Position numbers and translations under genes: made by a program
Assembly: GCA_020401865.1 (NCBI GenBank)
Contig: JADCAS010000004.1
Span: forward strand, 62,001 to 126,000
DNA from: Phenylobacterium sp.
Lineage (GTDB): Bacteria > Pseudomonadota > Alphaproteobacteria > Caulobacterales > Caulobacteraceae
Reading direction: 5' to 3'
DNA: 64,000 nucleotides
Shown: positions 49,572 through 58,231 of the stretch, in pieces
Numbering within the stretch: position 1 is the first letter of the stretch
How the letters are laid out: every line of letters begins with the position of its first letter
Notes under the pieces: generated by a model
Database searches by the model: none
What the model was told of the DNA's origin: nothing
What the model saw: the letters and a program-made list of their open reading frames with translations, nothing else

Positions 49572-51743
49572 ATGAATCGCAGAAACTGGCTCGCCGGCGC
49601 CGCAGCCATGGCCTTCGCAACCCCCGCGGCGGCGGCGGCACGGAGCACACGCCCCATGACCACCCCGGCGCCTCCCATCGCCCGTCGCGACCCTGTCGTC
49701 ATCACCCAGCTGGGGCGAACGCGCACGGATGAGTTCGCCTGGATGAAGGATGGGAACTGGCAGAAGGTTCTGCGCGACCCTTCCGTGCTGAAGCCTGAGA
49801 TCCGCCAGCACCTGGAGGCGGAGAACGCCTACATGCGGGCGGTCCTGGCGCCCACCGAGTCTCTCCAGGAGACCCTCTTCCAGGAGATGAAGGGGCGAAT
49901 TCGGGAGGACGACGCTTCAGCCCCCGAGCCCGACGGCGACTACGCCTATCTGACCCGCTACGCCCCCGGCGCCCAGCACCCCGTCCATGTCCGCCGGCCT
50001 CGCCGGGGCGGCGCCGAGGAAGTCCTGCTGGACGAGGAGGCTGAGGCCAAGGGCAAGGCCTTCTTCAGCGTGGGCGCCGCCGGACACTCGCCGGATCACC
50101 GCTACTACGCCTGGGCGGCCGACGAGCAGGGCTCGGAGGTCTTCCGCATCCGCATCCGGGACCTCTCCACCGGCCAGGTCCTGCCCTCGCCGGTCGAGAG
50201 CTCGACAGGTGACTTCACCTTCTCGCCCGACAGCGCCTGGCTCTTCTGGACCTGGCGGGACGACAATGGACGCCCCGCCCGGATTTATCGCCGCCCCGTC
50301 CGGGGGACCGCCGCCGACGACGTCCTGGTCTACACCGAGCGAGACGAGGGCTTCTTCATCGGGGTCCGGCGAAGCGCCTCGGGTCGCTTTCTGCTGATCC
50401 CCTGCGGCAACCAGGAGACCAGCGAGGTCCTGCTTATCCCTGCCGACCGGCCCACGGCCGCGCCGGTTCCCCTGGAACCCCGCCGCGACGGCGTGCTTTA
50501 TGACGTCGAGCACTGGAACGACCGCTTCATCATCCGCACCAATGTCGACGGGGCCGTGGACTTCAAGCTGGTCGCCGCGCCGGAGGCCGCGCCAGGACGC
50601 GCCGGCTGGAAGGACCTTATCCCCCACCGGCCAGGCGTACTCGTCGAGGGCGTGATCGCCTTCCGGCGCTGGATGGTGCGTCTGGAGAAGGCCGACGCCT
50701 TGAACCGGATCGTCATACGGGGCGAGGACGGCGCCGAGCACGCCATCGCCTTCGACGAACCCGCCTTCGCCCTCGCCCTCGATCCGGGGCTTGAGTACGA
50801 CACCGACACCCTGCGCTTCGTCTACAACTCCATGACCACGCCCCGGAGCTGGGTGGACTACGACATGGCCCGTCGCGCCCGGACCGTGGTGAAGACCCAG
50901 GACATCCCCTCCGGCCACGACCCCTCGCGCTACGAGACCCGTCGCCTGAACGCCCGGGCGGCCGACGGGACCGAGGTTCCCATCTTCGTCCTGATGCGGA
51001 AGGGGCAGAAGCTCGACGGCTCTGCACCCCTCCTCCTCTATGGCTATGGCAGCTATGGCATCTCCCAGGAGGCCAGCTTCTCCATCCGCGCCCTGAGCCT
51101 GGTGGACCGGGGCTGGATCTGGGCCCGGGCCTGCGTGCGCGGCGGATCGGAGAAGGGCTGGGGCTGGTTTCTGGACGGGCGCCGCGAGCGCAAGATGAAC
51201 ACCTTCACGGACTTCGTCGCCTGCGCCGAGCACCTGCACCGCCAAGGCTACGGCCGGCCGTCCAATACCGTGGCCTATGGCGGTTCGGCGGGCGGCCTGT
51301 TGATGGGCGCCGTGGCCAACCTGCGCCCGGACCTGTTCACGGGGATCATCGCCGCAGTGCCCTTCGTGGATGCGCTCAACACCATGAGCGACGCCTCCCT
51401 GCCCCTGACGCCGCCGGAGTGGCCGGAGTGGGGGAACCCGCTGACCGACTCCAAGGCCTACGACACGATCGCCGGCTACAGCCCCTACGACAACATCGCC
51501 GCCCGGCCCTACCCGGCCATCCTGGCGACGGGCGGCCTATCAGACCCCCGAGTCACCTACTGGGAGCCCGCCAAGTGGGTGGCGCGCCTGCGCCCGGCGT
51601 CCACGAGCGGGCGCCCCATCCTCCTGAAGATGAACATGGAGGCCGGCCACGCCGGCGCGGCGGGCCGGTTCGACGACCTGAAGGAGACGGCCCTGGAATA
51701 CGCCTTCGCCCTGTGGGCGGTGGAAAACCGTGGAGCCTCCTGA
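49572..51743 (+). CDS. S9 family peptidase (oligopeptidase B type), secreted
   Basis: A 723-residue prolyl-oligopeptidase-family serine peptidase. The N-terminus MNRRNWLAGAAAMAFATPAA looks like a Tat signal peptide, so the enzyme should act in the periplasm. A seven-bladed propeller (about 90-430) precedes the alpha/beta-hydrolase domain, with the nucleophile Ser in YGGSAGGLLMGAV (about 577) and the final His in MEAGHAGAAGRFD (about 696). The sequence is closer to oligopeptidase B (basic-residue specificity) than to strict prolyl peptidases, but specificity is not certain. Confidence 0.93.
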   Translation: MNRRNWLAGAAAMAFATPAAAAARSTRPMTTPAPPIARRDPVVITQLGRTRTDEFAWMKDGNWQKVLRDPSVLKPEIRQHLEAENAYMRAVLAPTESLQETLFQEMKGRIREDDASAPEPDGDYAYLTRYAPGAQHPVHVRRPRRGGAEEVLLDEEAEAKGKAFFSVGAAGHSPDHRYYAWAADEQGSEVFRIRIRDLSTGQVLPSPVESSTGDFTFSPDSAWLFWTWRDDNGRPARIYRRPVRGTAADDVLVYTERDEGFFIGVRRSASGRFLLIPCGNQETSEVLLIPADRPTAAPVPLEPRRDGVLYDVEHWNDRFIIRTNVDGAVDFKLVAAPEAAPGRAGWKDLIPHRPGVLVEGVIAFRRWMVRLEKADALNRIVIRGEDGAEHAIAFDEPAFALALDPGLEYDTDTLRFVYNSMTTPRSWVDYDMARRARTVVKTQDIPSGHDPSRYETRRLNARAADGTEVPIFVLMRKGQKLDGSAPLLLYGYGSYGISQEASFSIRALSLVDRGWIWARACVRGGSEKGWGWFLDGRRERKMNTFTDFVACAEHLHRQGYGRPSNTVAYGGSAGGLLMGAVANLRPDLFTGIIAAVPFVDALNTMSDASLPLTPPEWPEWGNPLTDSKAYDTIAGYSPYDNIAARPYPAILATGGLSDPRVTYWEPAKWVARLRPASTSGRPILLKMNMEAGHAGAAGRFDDLKETALEYAFALWAVENRGAS

Positions 51744-51767
51744 GGCGCGCCGGATGATGTCAGGAAA

Positions 51768-51841
51768 TGGCTGGGGAACTAGGACTCGAACCTAGAATGA
51801 CGGTACCAAAAACCGCTGTGTTACCATTACACCATTCCCCA
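51768..51841 (-). tRNA. tRNA-Gln (anticodon UUG)
   Basis: Minus strand: acceptor TGGGGAA pairs with TTCCCCA, the anticodon loop is TTTTGGT giving UUG, the T-arm is CTAGG-TTCGAGT-CCTAG, the discriminator is G and CCA is encoded (51770-51768). The first base U1 is typical for tRNA-Gln. Confidence 0.96.
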
Positions 51842-51964
51842 GCAGGAACGGCGACGCAGATCGGCCGCGCGAGGGCGTCGGAATAGCCCAAGGCCGGGCG
51901 GGATGCAACGCCTCCGCCTCGCTTGCGACCCGGCGCCCGGTCCTCTATAAGCCGGCCCCTTAGT

Positions 51965-52041
51965 CGGAGTGTGGCTCAGTCTGGTAGAGCACCGCGTTCG
52001 GGACGCGGGGGTCGCAGGTTCAAATCCTGCCACTCCGACCA
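51965..52041 (+). tRNA. tRNA-Pro (anticodon CGG)
   Basis: Acceptor CGGAGTG/CACTCCG, anticodon stem CCGCG/CGCGG with loop TTCGGGA (anticodon CGG), T-loop TTCAAAT, encoded CCA (52039-52041). It is divergent from tRNA-Gln. The segment downstream looks like accessory DNA, and the 3' ends of tRNA genes are common integration sites; no duplicated tRNA end was found in the window. Confidence 0.97.
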
Positions 52042-52190
52042 TTTCCCCCCAGCCCCCAATGATCACCGCCCGAGACCCGGTCTCGCGCGAAATGTTCATG
52101 TTTTGTTTTGCCGCCTCCAGTCGCCGTGAGACACCCATCGGGACCCGGAGGGACCGCCCCGATCCGGCGTGAACCTTAGCGGAGCAAGAT

Positions 52191-52886
52191 ATGGCGAAGA
52201 TGCCGAAGGGCCAGCCTCGTGAGGTCCCTGACCCCGAGGGAGATCTTTATCATCGCGAGATGGCGCGCATCCGGAGGATGCAGGAGACTCAAGACTATGG
52301 CGCGGCGCCTCCACAGGACCTTGTCGAAGCTGACCCGGACATCCTGGACAGCCTGCCCAGGATTCGTCAGCCAGGCCCCGTAGCGTCACTGATCCCGGTC
52401 GTCGGGCCGGCCTGGCAGGCGGCGGCGGACTTGCAGGAAGGAAACCTGGTCGGCGCCGGCGTGAATACCGCGCTGGCCATCGCGGATGCGACGCCTGCAG
52501 GGCCATTGATCAAGGGCGCCAAGGCCGCGAAACTTGGCATTGGGGTCTTAAAGAAGGGGTCCGTGACCGCCGGCGCAGCGCAAAAGATGATCAAGAAGGC
52601 GGGCCTTACGGGACCCGGAAAGGAGGTCCACCACTCCATTCCCCTCGATGGCGTGGGCCGATCTGTCCAGGATTGGCGGAATCACTACCTCTTCCTGAAG
52701 GTCCTTCCCAAGGAGGTTCACCGCCGCTTGCATGGCAGTTGGGCGGGAAAGCCCCGGTATGATCCCGTCCGGCGCATTTGGTACGGGACAACCGACTGGC
52801 AGAAGGCCTTCCCGACCTCGGGGGCCTCCATGACGGCCGACAGCGTCGAGAACTCCAGCCGGAATTCGACCGCAAAATCGAAATGA
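52191..52886 (+). CDS. Predicted HNH/EndoVII-like nuclease toxin with pretoxin region
   Basis: A 231-residue protein. Residues 60-140 form a Gly/Ala-rich pretoxin-like region (SLIPVVGPAWQAAADLQEG, GVNTALAIADATPAG), as found in polymorphic toxins just before the toxic domain. Residues 141-205 hold His147-His148 (KEVHHSIPLDG), Asn164-His165 (WRNHYLFLKV) and His177/His181 (EVHRRLHG). This spacing fits the HH...N...H pattern of HNH/EndoVII-fold nuclease toxins. No signal peptide or long secretion domain, so it may be an orphan toxin cassette or a small phage/T6SS effector. It sits right after tRNA-Pro and is followed in 75 bases by a DUF1963 gene, a possible immunity gene. Confidence 0.6.
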   Translation: MAKMPKGQPREVPDPEGDLYHREMARIRRMQETQDYGAAPPQDLVEADPDILDSLPRIRQPGPVASLIPVVGPAWQAAADLQEGNLVGAGVNTALAIADATPAGPLIKGAKAAKLGIGVLKKGSVTAGAAQKMIKKAGLTGPGKEVHHSIPLDGVGRSVQDWRNHYLFLKVLPKEVHRRLHGSWAGKPRYDPVRRIWYGTTDWQKAFPTSGASMTADSVENSSRNSTAKSK

Positions 52887-52961
52887 GGGTAGCGTCGCGC
52901 CGTATTTCGAACAGAATAGGAACCAAGGGTCGTGGCGGTAGGATCAACGAGGGAGTCCGGA

Positions 52962-53810
52962 ATGGCGGGCGTTTTCAGTTTTCTGGGCGGGCTCTTCGCC
53001 CGCCAGCCGCGGGAGAGTCTCCCGCCGACCGAGCGGGTCCAGGCCATCCTGGACCAGATCCGTGCGGAGTCTCGCCCCTGCCTTCACCTGGTTCCCGGAG
53101 GCGGGGGACAGACCCGGTTCGGAGGGGCGCCTGAGATTACCGGCGACTGGCCCCGGTTCGGCGGGCGCCCCATGGCCCACCTGGCCCGGATCGACCTGGC
53201 GGAGGTGCGCGCCGCCGGCGGCCCGGACTGGTTGCCGGCGGAGGGACGACTGCACGTCTTCCTCGACATGGGCGCCCGCGCGCAGGACTTCGAACCGGAA
53301 CAGCCGGGGGCCTGCGTCGTCCGCTGGGAGACGGGCGAGGTTGCGCCCCCTGAGCCGCCAGCGGACCTGAAACCCCGCAGCCGGATCGCCCCCTTTCCCC
53401 TCACCTTCCAGCCGCGGACCTCCTTCGCCGATGAGCGCGTCGAAATCGACTGGAGGGGCTTGACCCGTGACGAGGAGCGGACCCTGGACGCCGCGATACT
53501 CGGCTTCCTGTCGCCCGAGCCCGCCCACCAGATCGGCGGCTATCCCGGGAACCTCCAGGGAGATGACATGGAGGTCCAATGCGCAGTTGCCGCCGCCCAC
53601 GGCGGCGACCTGCGCAAGGTCGGCGAGGACGATCCGACCGCAGCGGAGTTGGAGGCCGCGCGAGACTGGCGGCTCCTCCTGCAGGTCGACAGCGATCCCG
53701 GTGCAGGCTTCGACTGGATCCAGAACGGACGGCTCTATTTCTGGATTCGGGAGGCCGACGCCCGGGCCGGGGACTTCACGCGCGTCTTCGGCCTCGCCCA
53801 GTTCCTGTAG
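52962..53810 (+). CDS. DUF1963 (YwqG-like) protein
   Basis: A 282-residue protein of the DUF1963/YwqG type. Recognised pattern: FGGRPMAHLARIDLAEV (the G-x-P ... L-A-x-I-D-L core, about 70-85), LHVFLDMG, HQIGGYPGNLQGDDM and the C-terminal GRLYFWIREADARAGDF end. The family's role is not established; YwqG-type proteins are often found near toxin genes. Start ATG 52962 with GGGAG eight bases upstream. The last 50 bases (53759-53808) recur at 54971-55020, past the methyltransferase gene. Hypothesis: immunity partner of the preceding toxin. Confidence 0.72.
   Translation: MAGVFSFLGGLFARQPRESLPPTERVQAILDQIRAESRPCLHLVPGGGGQTRFGGAPEITGDWPRFGGRPMAHLARIDLAEVRAAGGPDWLPAEGRLHVFLDMGARAQDFEPEQPGACVVRWETGEVAPPEPPADLKPRSRIAPFPLTFQPRTSFADERVEIDWRGLTRDEERTLDAAILGFLSPEPAHQIGGYPGNLQGDDMEVQCAVAAAHGGDLRKVGEDDPTAAELEAARDWRLLLQVDSDPGAGFDWIQNGRLYFWIREADARAGDFTRVFGLAQFL
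53759..53808 (+). repeat. 50-bp direct repeat, copy A (3' end of the DUF1963 gene)
   Basis: Matches 54971-55020 at 48 of 50 positions by hand alignment. It encodes the C-terminal ARAGDFTRVFGLAQFL of the DUF1963 protein. Together the copies bracket 1.16 kb containing the methyltransferase gene. Confidence 0.85.
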
Positions 53811-54073
53811 GCGCTTGGGTCGGCCATGGGCGCCGTGAAAAGGAGAGCGCTGGACCTGCAGGCGTCGCCGCAGGCAGGAAGGAACGCCCGGTATGGCTGC
53901 ATCGGTCAAGACGCAGGCCGATCGCAGCCCCGAGGTCTGAAACGCCGCGGACCTGCCCTGTGTTTTCCCGCAGCGGCTCTTGCCACTGATCAGACAGTCC
54001 TCGCGATTGCTGACATGCGCACCCCAATCTAGTCTGCCTCAGGTGATCATCGCTTTTCACAGGGATTGAAGGC

Positions 54074-54913
54074 TTGGAAAACCGGCACCCTGCTTCGGCG
54101 CACTCCGGGTTTATCAAGCCTGCCCGTCGCTACGTGCGGCGGTTCATGGAGATCACCGGGCTTATCGGACCCTATTTCCGTTGGCTGGAACATCGCATCG
54201 CTCGCCGACCCGGTGAGCCGGTGATCGACGGCCGCCCGATGCCGCCTCGAGACCTGATCGTCGCCGTCTCTGGAACAGCCGATGAGCGCTGGTTCTCAGA
54301 GCGTGGAAAGTCCGACGCCGCGAAATTCATGACTATCGCGAAGAGGTATGGGCTCGATGAAGCAAACGCAGCTACGGTTCTGGACTGGGGTTGCGGGTGC
54401 GGTCGCATTGCTCGCTGGATCGCCGACGACGTGATCCGCGGGGGTGGTCGGTTCCATGGCGCAGATCTCAACCCGACTCTGATCCGCTGGTGCGCCGCGA
54501 ACCTGCCGGGCTTCTATACGGAGAACAGCCTGCGTCCTCCCTTACCCCTCGGGGACAGCCAGTTCGATCTTGTTTATGCTCATTCGGTTCTGACCCACCT
54601 CACGGAAGCGGTCGCGGTCGACTGGCTGGCGGAATGCGCACGCGTTTTGAAGCCTGGCGCAATTGCGCTGCTCACCTTTCATGATGAGACATTCGCCGAG
54701 CATTGGGGACCACCCGAGGTCAGTCCCGCTCTCAAGACCCGCCCCTATCTGGTTTGGAACAACGCCCTCGAAGGCTCGAACTATCTTTCGGCCTGGACCA
54801 CGCGCGCTCATTTCGGCGCGCTGGCGAGGACAGCAGACCTCGACTTGCTGGAGATCATCCCCGGCAGCCAGGAGTTCCCCGAACAGGCGCTGGCGGTGCT
54901 ACGGCGCCGGTGA
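54074..54913 (+). CDS. Class I SAM-dependent methyltransferase
   Basis: A 279-residue methyltransferase. The SAM motif I VLDWGCGCGRIARWIAD lies near residue 104, motif II contains GADLNP, and motif IV/post-motif DLVYAHSVLTHLTEAVAVDW is typical of Methyltransf_11/25-type small-molecule methyltransferases. There is a helical N-terminal extension of about 100 residues with many Arg. The start is TTG at 54074 with AGGGA upstream; no ATG fits before motif I except inside. It sits between the two copies of the DUF1963 3' end, so it appears inserted. Substrate unknown. Confidence 0.82.
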   Translation: MENRHPASAHSGFIKPARRYVRRFMEITGLIGPYFRWLEHRIARRPGEPVIDGRPMPPRDLIVAVSGTADERWFSERGKSDAAKFMTIAKRYGLDEANAATVLDWGCGCGRIARWIADDVIRGGGRFHGADLNPTLIRWCAANLPGFYTENSLRPPLPLGDSQFDLVYAHSVLTHLTEAVAVDWLAECARVLKPGAIALLTFHDETFAEHWGPPEVSPALKTRPYLVWNNALEGSNYLSAWTTRAHFGALARTADLDLLEIIPGSQEFPEQALAVLRRR

Positions 54914-54970
54914 TGTGCAGATCGTCCGCACCGTTAGGTCAGATTTCGGTCTTGATCGCCCGGTCCCGGG

Positions 54971-55020
54971 CGCCCGGGCCGGGGACTCCACGCGCGTCTT
55001 CGGGCTCGCCCAGTTCCTGT
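54971..55020 (+). repeat. 50-bp direct repeat, copy B (orphan DUF1963 3' end)
   Basis: Second copy of the DUF1963 gene end, 48/50 identical to 53759-53808, here followed by TGA instead of TAG. Upstream of it the DUF1963 reading is lost. It is either the scar of a degraded second gene copy or the duplicated edge of an insertion. Confidence 0.85.
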
Positions 55021-55116
55021 GAGGGCCCTGGAACGTCGGGAAGAGCCGGCCGCTCCATTGGCGCGCGCCGCGTCCCGGGGTAGGGTCTCTTTCCCTGATC
55101 CCTCCCATGGCGCGCA

Positions 55117-56892
55117 ATGAAACACTTCCTCCTGACCATGGCCGGCGTCTTCGCCGGTCTGCTGCTCTTTCTGGTCGGTGTTCCCTTTCTGCTGATCGTC
55201 CTGGCGGCCGGCGCCTCTGGCCCCGAACCGACCCCTGCGCGCACCGTGGTGGAGCTGGACCTTCGCGAGGTCATCACCGACCAGGACAGCGCAAATCCCT
55301 TCGCCAGTTTCGGCCAGCCGAGCCTGTCGGTCCTGAAGATCGTGACCACGCTGCGGAAGGCCGAGACCGACGACCATGTCCGCGGCCTCCTGGTCCGCCT
55401 GCCCGAGGCCGGCATGGAGCCGGCCATGGCGGACGAGATCTCAGACTCTCTGCGGCGGTTCCGCAAGACCGGCAAGCCGGTGATCGTCTTCAGCCAGGGG
55501 GTCTATCCCGCCGGAGCCACCCCCTCGACCTACATGCTGGCGGCGGCCGGCGGCCAGGTGTGGATGCAGCCCGGCGCCTCTCTCCAGGCCACGGGTCTGG
55601 TCTCGGAGGACATCTTCCTGAAGCGGCTGTTCGAGCGTTACGGCGTGCGCGCCGAGTACGAGCAGCGCAAGGAGTTCAAGAACGCCGTCAACGGCTACCT
55701 CCAGTCCGACTACACGGCCGCCCACCGGGAAGCGACGCGGTCCATGCTGGAGTCCATCTACGGCTCGGCCCTCAACCGGGCGGCGGCCGACCGACGCCAG
55801 TCGCCCGCCGCCCTCAAGGCCGCCCTGGAGTCGGGCCCCCTGATGGCCGAGGAAGCGCTGAAGCTGAACCTGATCGACCGGGTGGACTACCTCGACGCGG
55901 CCCGTAAGCAGCTGTCCGACCGCGCCGGCAAGGACGCCGAGTTCCGCGACCTGCGCGACTACGCGCGAAGCCAGCGGGATCTTAAGTCCCTGACCGGTCC
56001 GGCCATCGCCGTGGTCACCGCCGAGGGCGGCATCGTCACCGGCGGGGACGGCGGGGCCAATCCCTTCGCCGCAGAGGGCGCCATCTATTCCGACCTCCTG
56101 GAGAACGCCCTCCGGGCGGCCATCGAGGACGAGGACGTCCGCGCCATCGTGCTGAGGGTCAATTCGCCCGGGGGGTCGGACACCGCCTCCGAGCAGATCC
56201 GGCGCGCCGTGGAGGCGGCCAAGGCGGCGGGCAAGCCCGTCGTGGTCTCCATGGGTCCTTACGCCGCCTCGGGCGGCTACTGGATCTCGTCCAACGCCTC
56301 GGCCATCGTCGCCCAGCCCACCACCCTGACCGGCTCCATCGGGGTCTTCGGGGGCAAGATCGCCCTCGGCGAGGCCCTGGCGCGGGTGGGGGTGGATCTT
56401 CGCCAGGTGGGCGTGGGCGCGGACTACGCCTCCGCCTTCTCCCTGGGATCGGGGCTGACAGAGTCCCAGAGGGCGGCCTTTGGTCGCTGGATGGACCAGA
56501 TCTACGCCCGCTTCATCGGCCGGGTGTCCGAGGGTCGGCGCCTGCCCGTCGAGCGGGTGGAGTCCCTCGCCAAGGGCCGGGTCTGGACGGGCGCCCAGGC
56601 CAGGGAACTCGGCCTGGTGGACCAGATCGGGGGCTTCTACGACGCGGTCGACCGGGCCCGCGCCCTGTCCGGGGTCAACCAGGAGATGCGGCTGAAGTGG
56701 ATGGCGTCGGAGGGCTCACCCTTCGAGGCCTTTGAGCGCCTGTTCGGAGTCTCCACCGCCTCGGCGCGGACGCTGGCGGCGTCCGCCTGGGTGCTGGGCG
56801 ACCCGCGGGCCCAGGCCCTTCTCGACGAGATGGCCTGGAGCCGGATGCCTCCGGGCTCGGCGGCGGTCCGGGCGCCCGCCCCAGACTACTGA
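55117..56892 (+). CDS. sppA: Signal peptide peptidase SppA (67-kDa type)
   Basis: A 591-residue inner-membrane serine peptidase degrading leftover signal peptides in the periplasm. It has an N-terminal membrane anchor (LLLFLVGVPFLLIVLAAGAS, about 14-33) and two tandem S49 domains. The catalytic Lys is in the first domain (RKEFKNAVNGYLQ, about 190), and the Ser is in the second domain motif MGPYAASGGYWISSNA (about 388). TGSIGVFGGKIALGEAL is also typical. Length matches the double-domain form (E. coli-like). The ATG at 55117 is the only start placing the anchor at the N-terminus. Confidence 0.94.
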   Translation: MKHFLLTMAGVFAGLLLFLVGVPFLLIVLAAGASGPEPTPARTVVELDLREVITDQDSANPFASFGQPSLSVLKIVTTLRKAETDDHVRGLLVRLPEAGMEPAMADEISDSLRRFRKTGKPVIVFSQGVYPAGATPSTYMLAAAGGQVWMQPGASLQATGLVSEDIFLKRLFERYGVRAEYEQRKEFKNAVNGYLQSDYTAAHREATRSMLESIYGSALNRAAADRRQSPAALKAALESGPLMAEEALKLNLIDRVDYLDAARKQLSDRAGKDAEFRDLRDYARSQRDLKSLTGPAIAVVTAEGGIVTGGDGGANPFAAEGAIYSDLLENALRAAIEDEDVRAIVLRVNSPGGSDTASEQIRRAVEAAKAAGKPVVVSMGPYAASGGYWISSNASAIVAQPTTLTGSIGVFGGKIALGEALARVGVDLRQVGVGADYASAFSLGSGLTESQRAAFGRWMDQIYARFIGRVSEGRRLPVERVESLAKGRVWTGAQARELGLVDQIGGFYDAVDRARALSGVNQEMRLKWMASEGSPFEAFERLFGVSTASARTLAASAWVLGDPRAQALLDEMAWSRMPPGSAAVRAPAPDY

Positions 56893-56901
56893 CTCAGGGG
56901 C

Positions 56902-58158
56902 TCAGGCGCCGCCGTAGGTGCGCGCCGCCGCCGCCATGGCCAGGACGATGGCGCGGTCGTCCGTGGACAGGAGCGGGTTCCAGACGTCGAAGATCAGGAC
57001 GGTGCGAAGAGAGTCGCTACCGTTGTAGGCCTCGTGCTCCAGGGTGTCGTCAAAGACGATGACCTCTCCCGGCCGCCACTGGATCCGGTCAAAGCCGACG
57101 CGGTACTCGCAGTTCTCAGGCACGACAAGCGGCAGGTGGGCGATGACCCGGGCGTTGGTCTCGCCATGATGGGGCGGAATCCGGGTCCTGGGGGCCAGGG
57201 CCGAGAACATCACGTTCGGGCAGAGGCCCTCGATCCGGGCCAGGTCCACTTCGGCCAGGGCGGCGGTGGTCGCCGGACACATCGCCTGGTTCTCCAGCGC
57301 AGGCGCGCCGCTCTTCCAGAGGTCAAGCGTGCTCCACCGGTCCGAGTGGTTCAGCTCGCCCCACTGGTTCACCGGCTGTCCGGGCGCATAGGCGATGTAG
57401 GGATTGAAGGCCCCCTGCGCTGTGGCGAGGGCGGCCTCCAGCTCCCGGCGAATCTCGTCGGTCTGCGCCTCCAGCGCCTCGATCCAGGGGAAGTGACTCC
57501 GGTCGAAGAAGGGGACTGCGGGTAGCCGCGGCACATAGAGCTGGTTGGCGTCGGAGAGGTAGGGGCGGCTGGCGCCGGCCATGATGGACAAGGCCTCCCG
57601 CCAGCGCGACCGGTCGGTGGGCTGGGCCTGGCGGACCAGGCCGTCCAGGCTCCGGAGAAGATAGTCCTGGTAGGCCTTTGTCTCGGCCTCTACCAGGCGG
57701 GCGGCGTGCTCCAGCTCCCCGCGCAGATGGGCAGGCCAGTGCTGGGAGGGCGGGGCCACCTTCAGGGCGTTGCGATAGGTCACGACCGCCGCAGCGGTTC
57801 CGGAGGTCTCCTCCAGAAGGCTGGCCTTGGCCAGCAGGGCGGGCAGGGAATACGGGTCGGCGACCAGGGCGCCCTGGATGGCCTCCCAGGCCTCCTCTGG
57901 CCGTCCGGCGGTCCTCAGCGCGGCGGACAGGAAGACCCAGACCGTCGCCTCGCCCGGGGCGGCCGCGCAGGCCTGCCGCAGGAGGTCGATGGACTCTTCC
58001 ATCCGACCGGCCTGCAGGGCGTGCACCCCCAGGCTGTACAGGGCCTCGGGATGGCCGGCGTCGGCGCCCAGCACCTTGCGCCACATCTCCTCGGCCTCGG
58101 ACCACCGTCCTGCCCGCGCCGCCGCCCGCGCCGCCTCGGCCCACTGCACTGCCTGCAC
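56902..58158 (-). CDS. TPR protein fused to an aspartyl/asparaginyl beta-hydroxylase domain
   Basis: A 418-residue protein. Three or four TPRs occupy about residues 1-140 (WSEAEEMWRKVLGADAGHPE, ALYSLGVHALQAGRMEESID). The C-terminal aspartyl/asparaginyl hydroxylase-type cupin (about 190-410) binds Fe(II) and 2-oxoglutarate. Its HxH...H signature reads IPPHHGETNARVIAHLPLVV and VIVFDDTLEHEAYNGSDSLR. The start is GTG at 58158 with GGAGG. It lies downstream of a TonB receptor gene, separated by a strong terminator. In Caulobacterales such hydroxylases are common beside TonB receptors; a role in modifying or importing a metabolite is only inferred. Confidence 0.9.
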   Translation of the reverse strand: MQAVQWAEAARAAARAGRWSEAEEMWRKVLGADAGHPEALYSLGVHALQAGRMEESIDLLRQACAAAPGEATVWVFLSAALRTAGRPEEAWEAIQGALVADPYSLPALLAKASLLEETSGTAAAVVTYRNALKVAPPSQHWPAHLRGELEHAARLVEAETKAYQDYLLRSLDGLVRQAQPTDRSRWREALSIMAGASRPYLSDANQLYVPRLPAVPFFDRSHFPWIEALEAQTDEIRRELEAALATAQGAFNPYIAYAPGQPVNQWGELNHSDRWSTLDLWKSGAPALENQAMCPATTAALAEVDLARIEGLCPNVMFSALAPRTRIPPHHGETNARVIAHLPLVVPENCEYRVGFDRIQWRPGEVIVFDDTLEHEAYNGSDSLRTVLIFDVWNPLLSTDDRAIVLAMAAAARTYGGA

Positions 58159-58173
58159 CTTCGCCTCCGGAAA

Positions 58174-58208
58174 AACAAAAAGGGGCGGCGGAGATGTTCC
58201 GCCGCCCC
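58174..58208 (-). terminator. Rho-independent terminator after the TonB receptor gene
   Basis: 11-bp perfect stem GGGGCGGCGGA/TCCGCCGCCCC (58182-58192 and 58198-58208), loop of five, and a minus-strand T-run. It lies 24 bases past the TonB receptor stop and only 16 bases before the hydroxylase GTG, so it separates the two genes and could set their expression ratio. Confidence 0.88.
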
Positions 58209-58231
58209 CAAAGATTGGATCGCCGTAGGGA

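Noticed and set aside
51923..52172. Open frames across tRNA-Pro
   Set aside because: They read through the tRNA and have no ribosome site or recognisable protein features.
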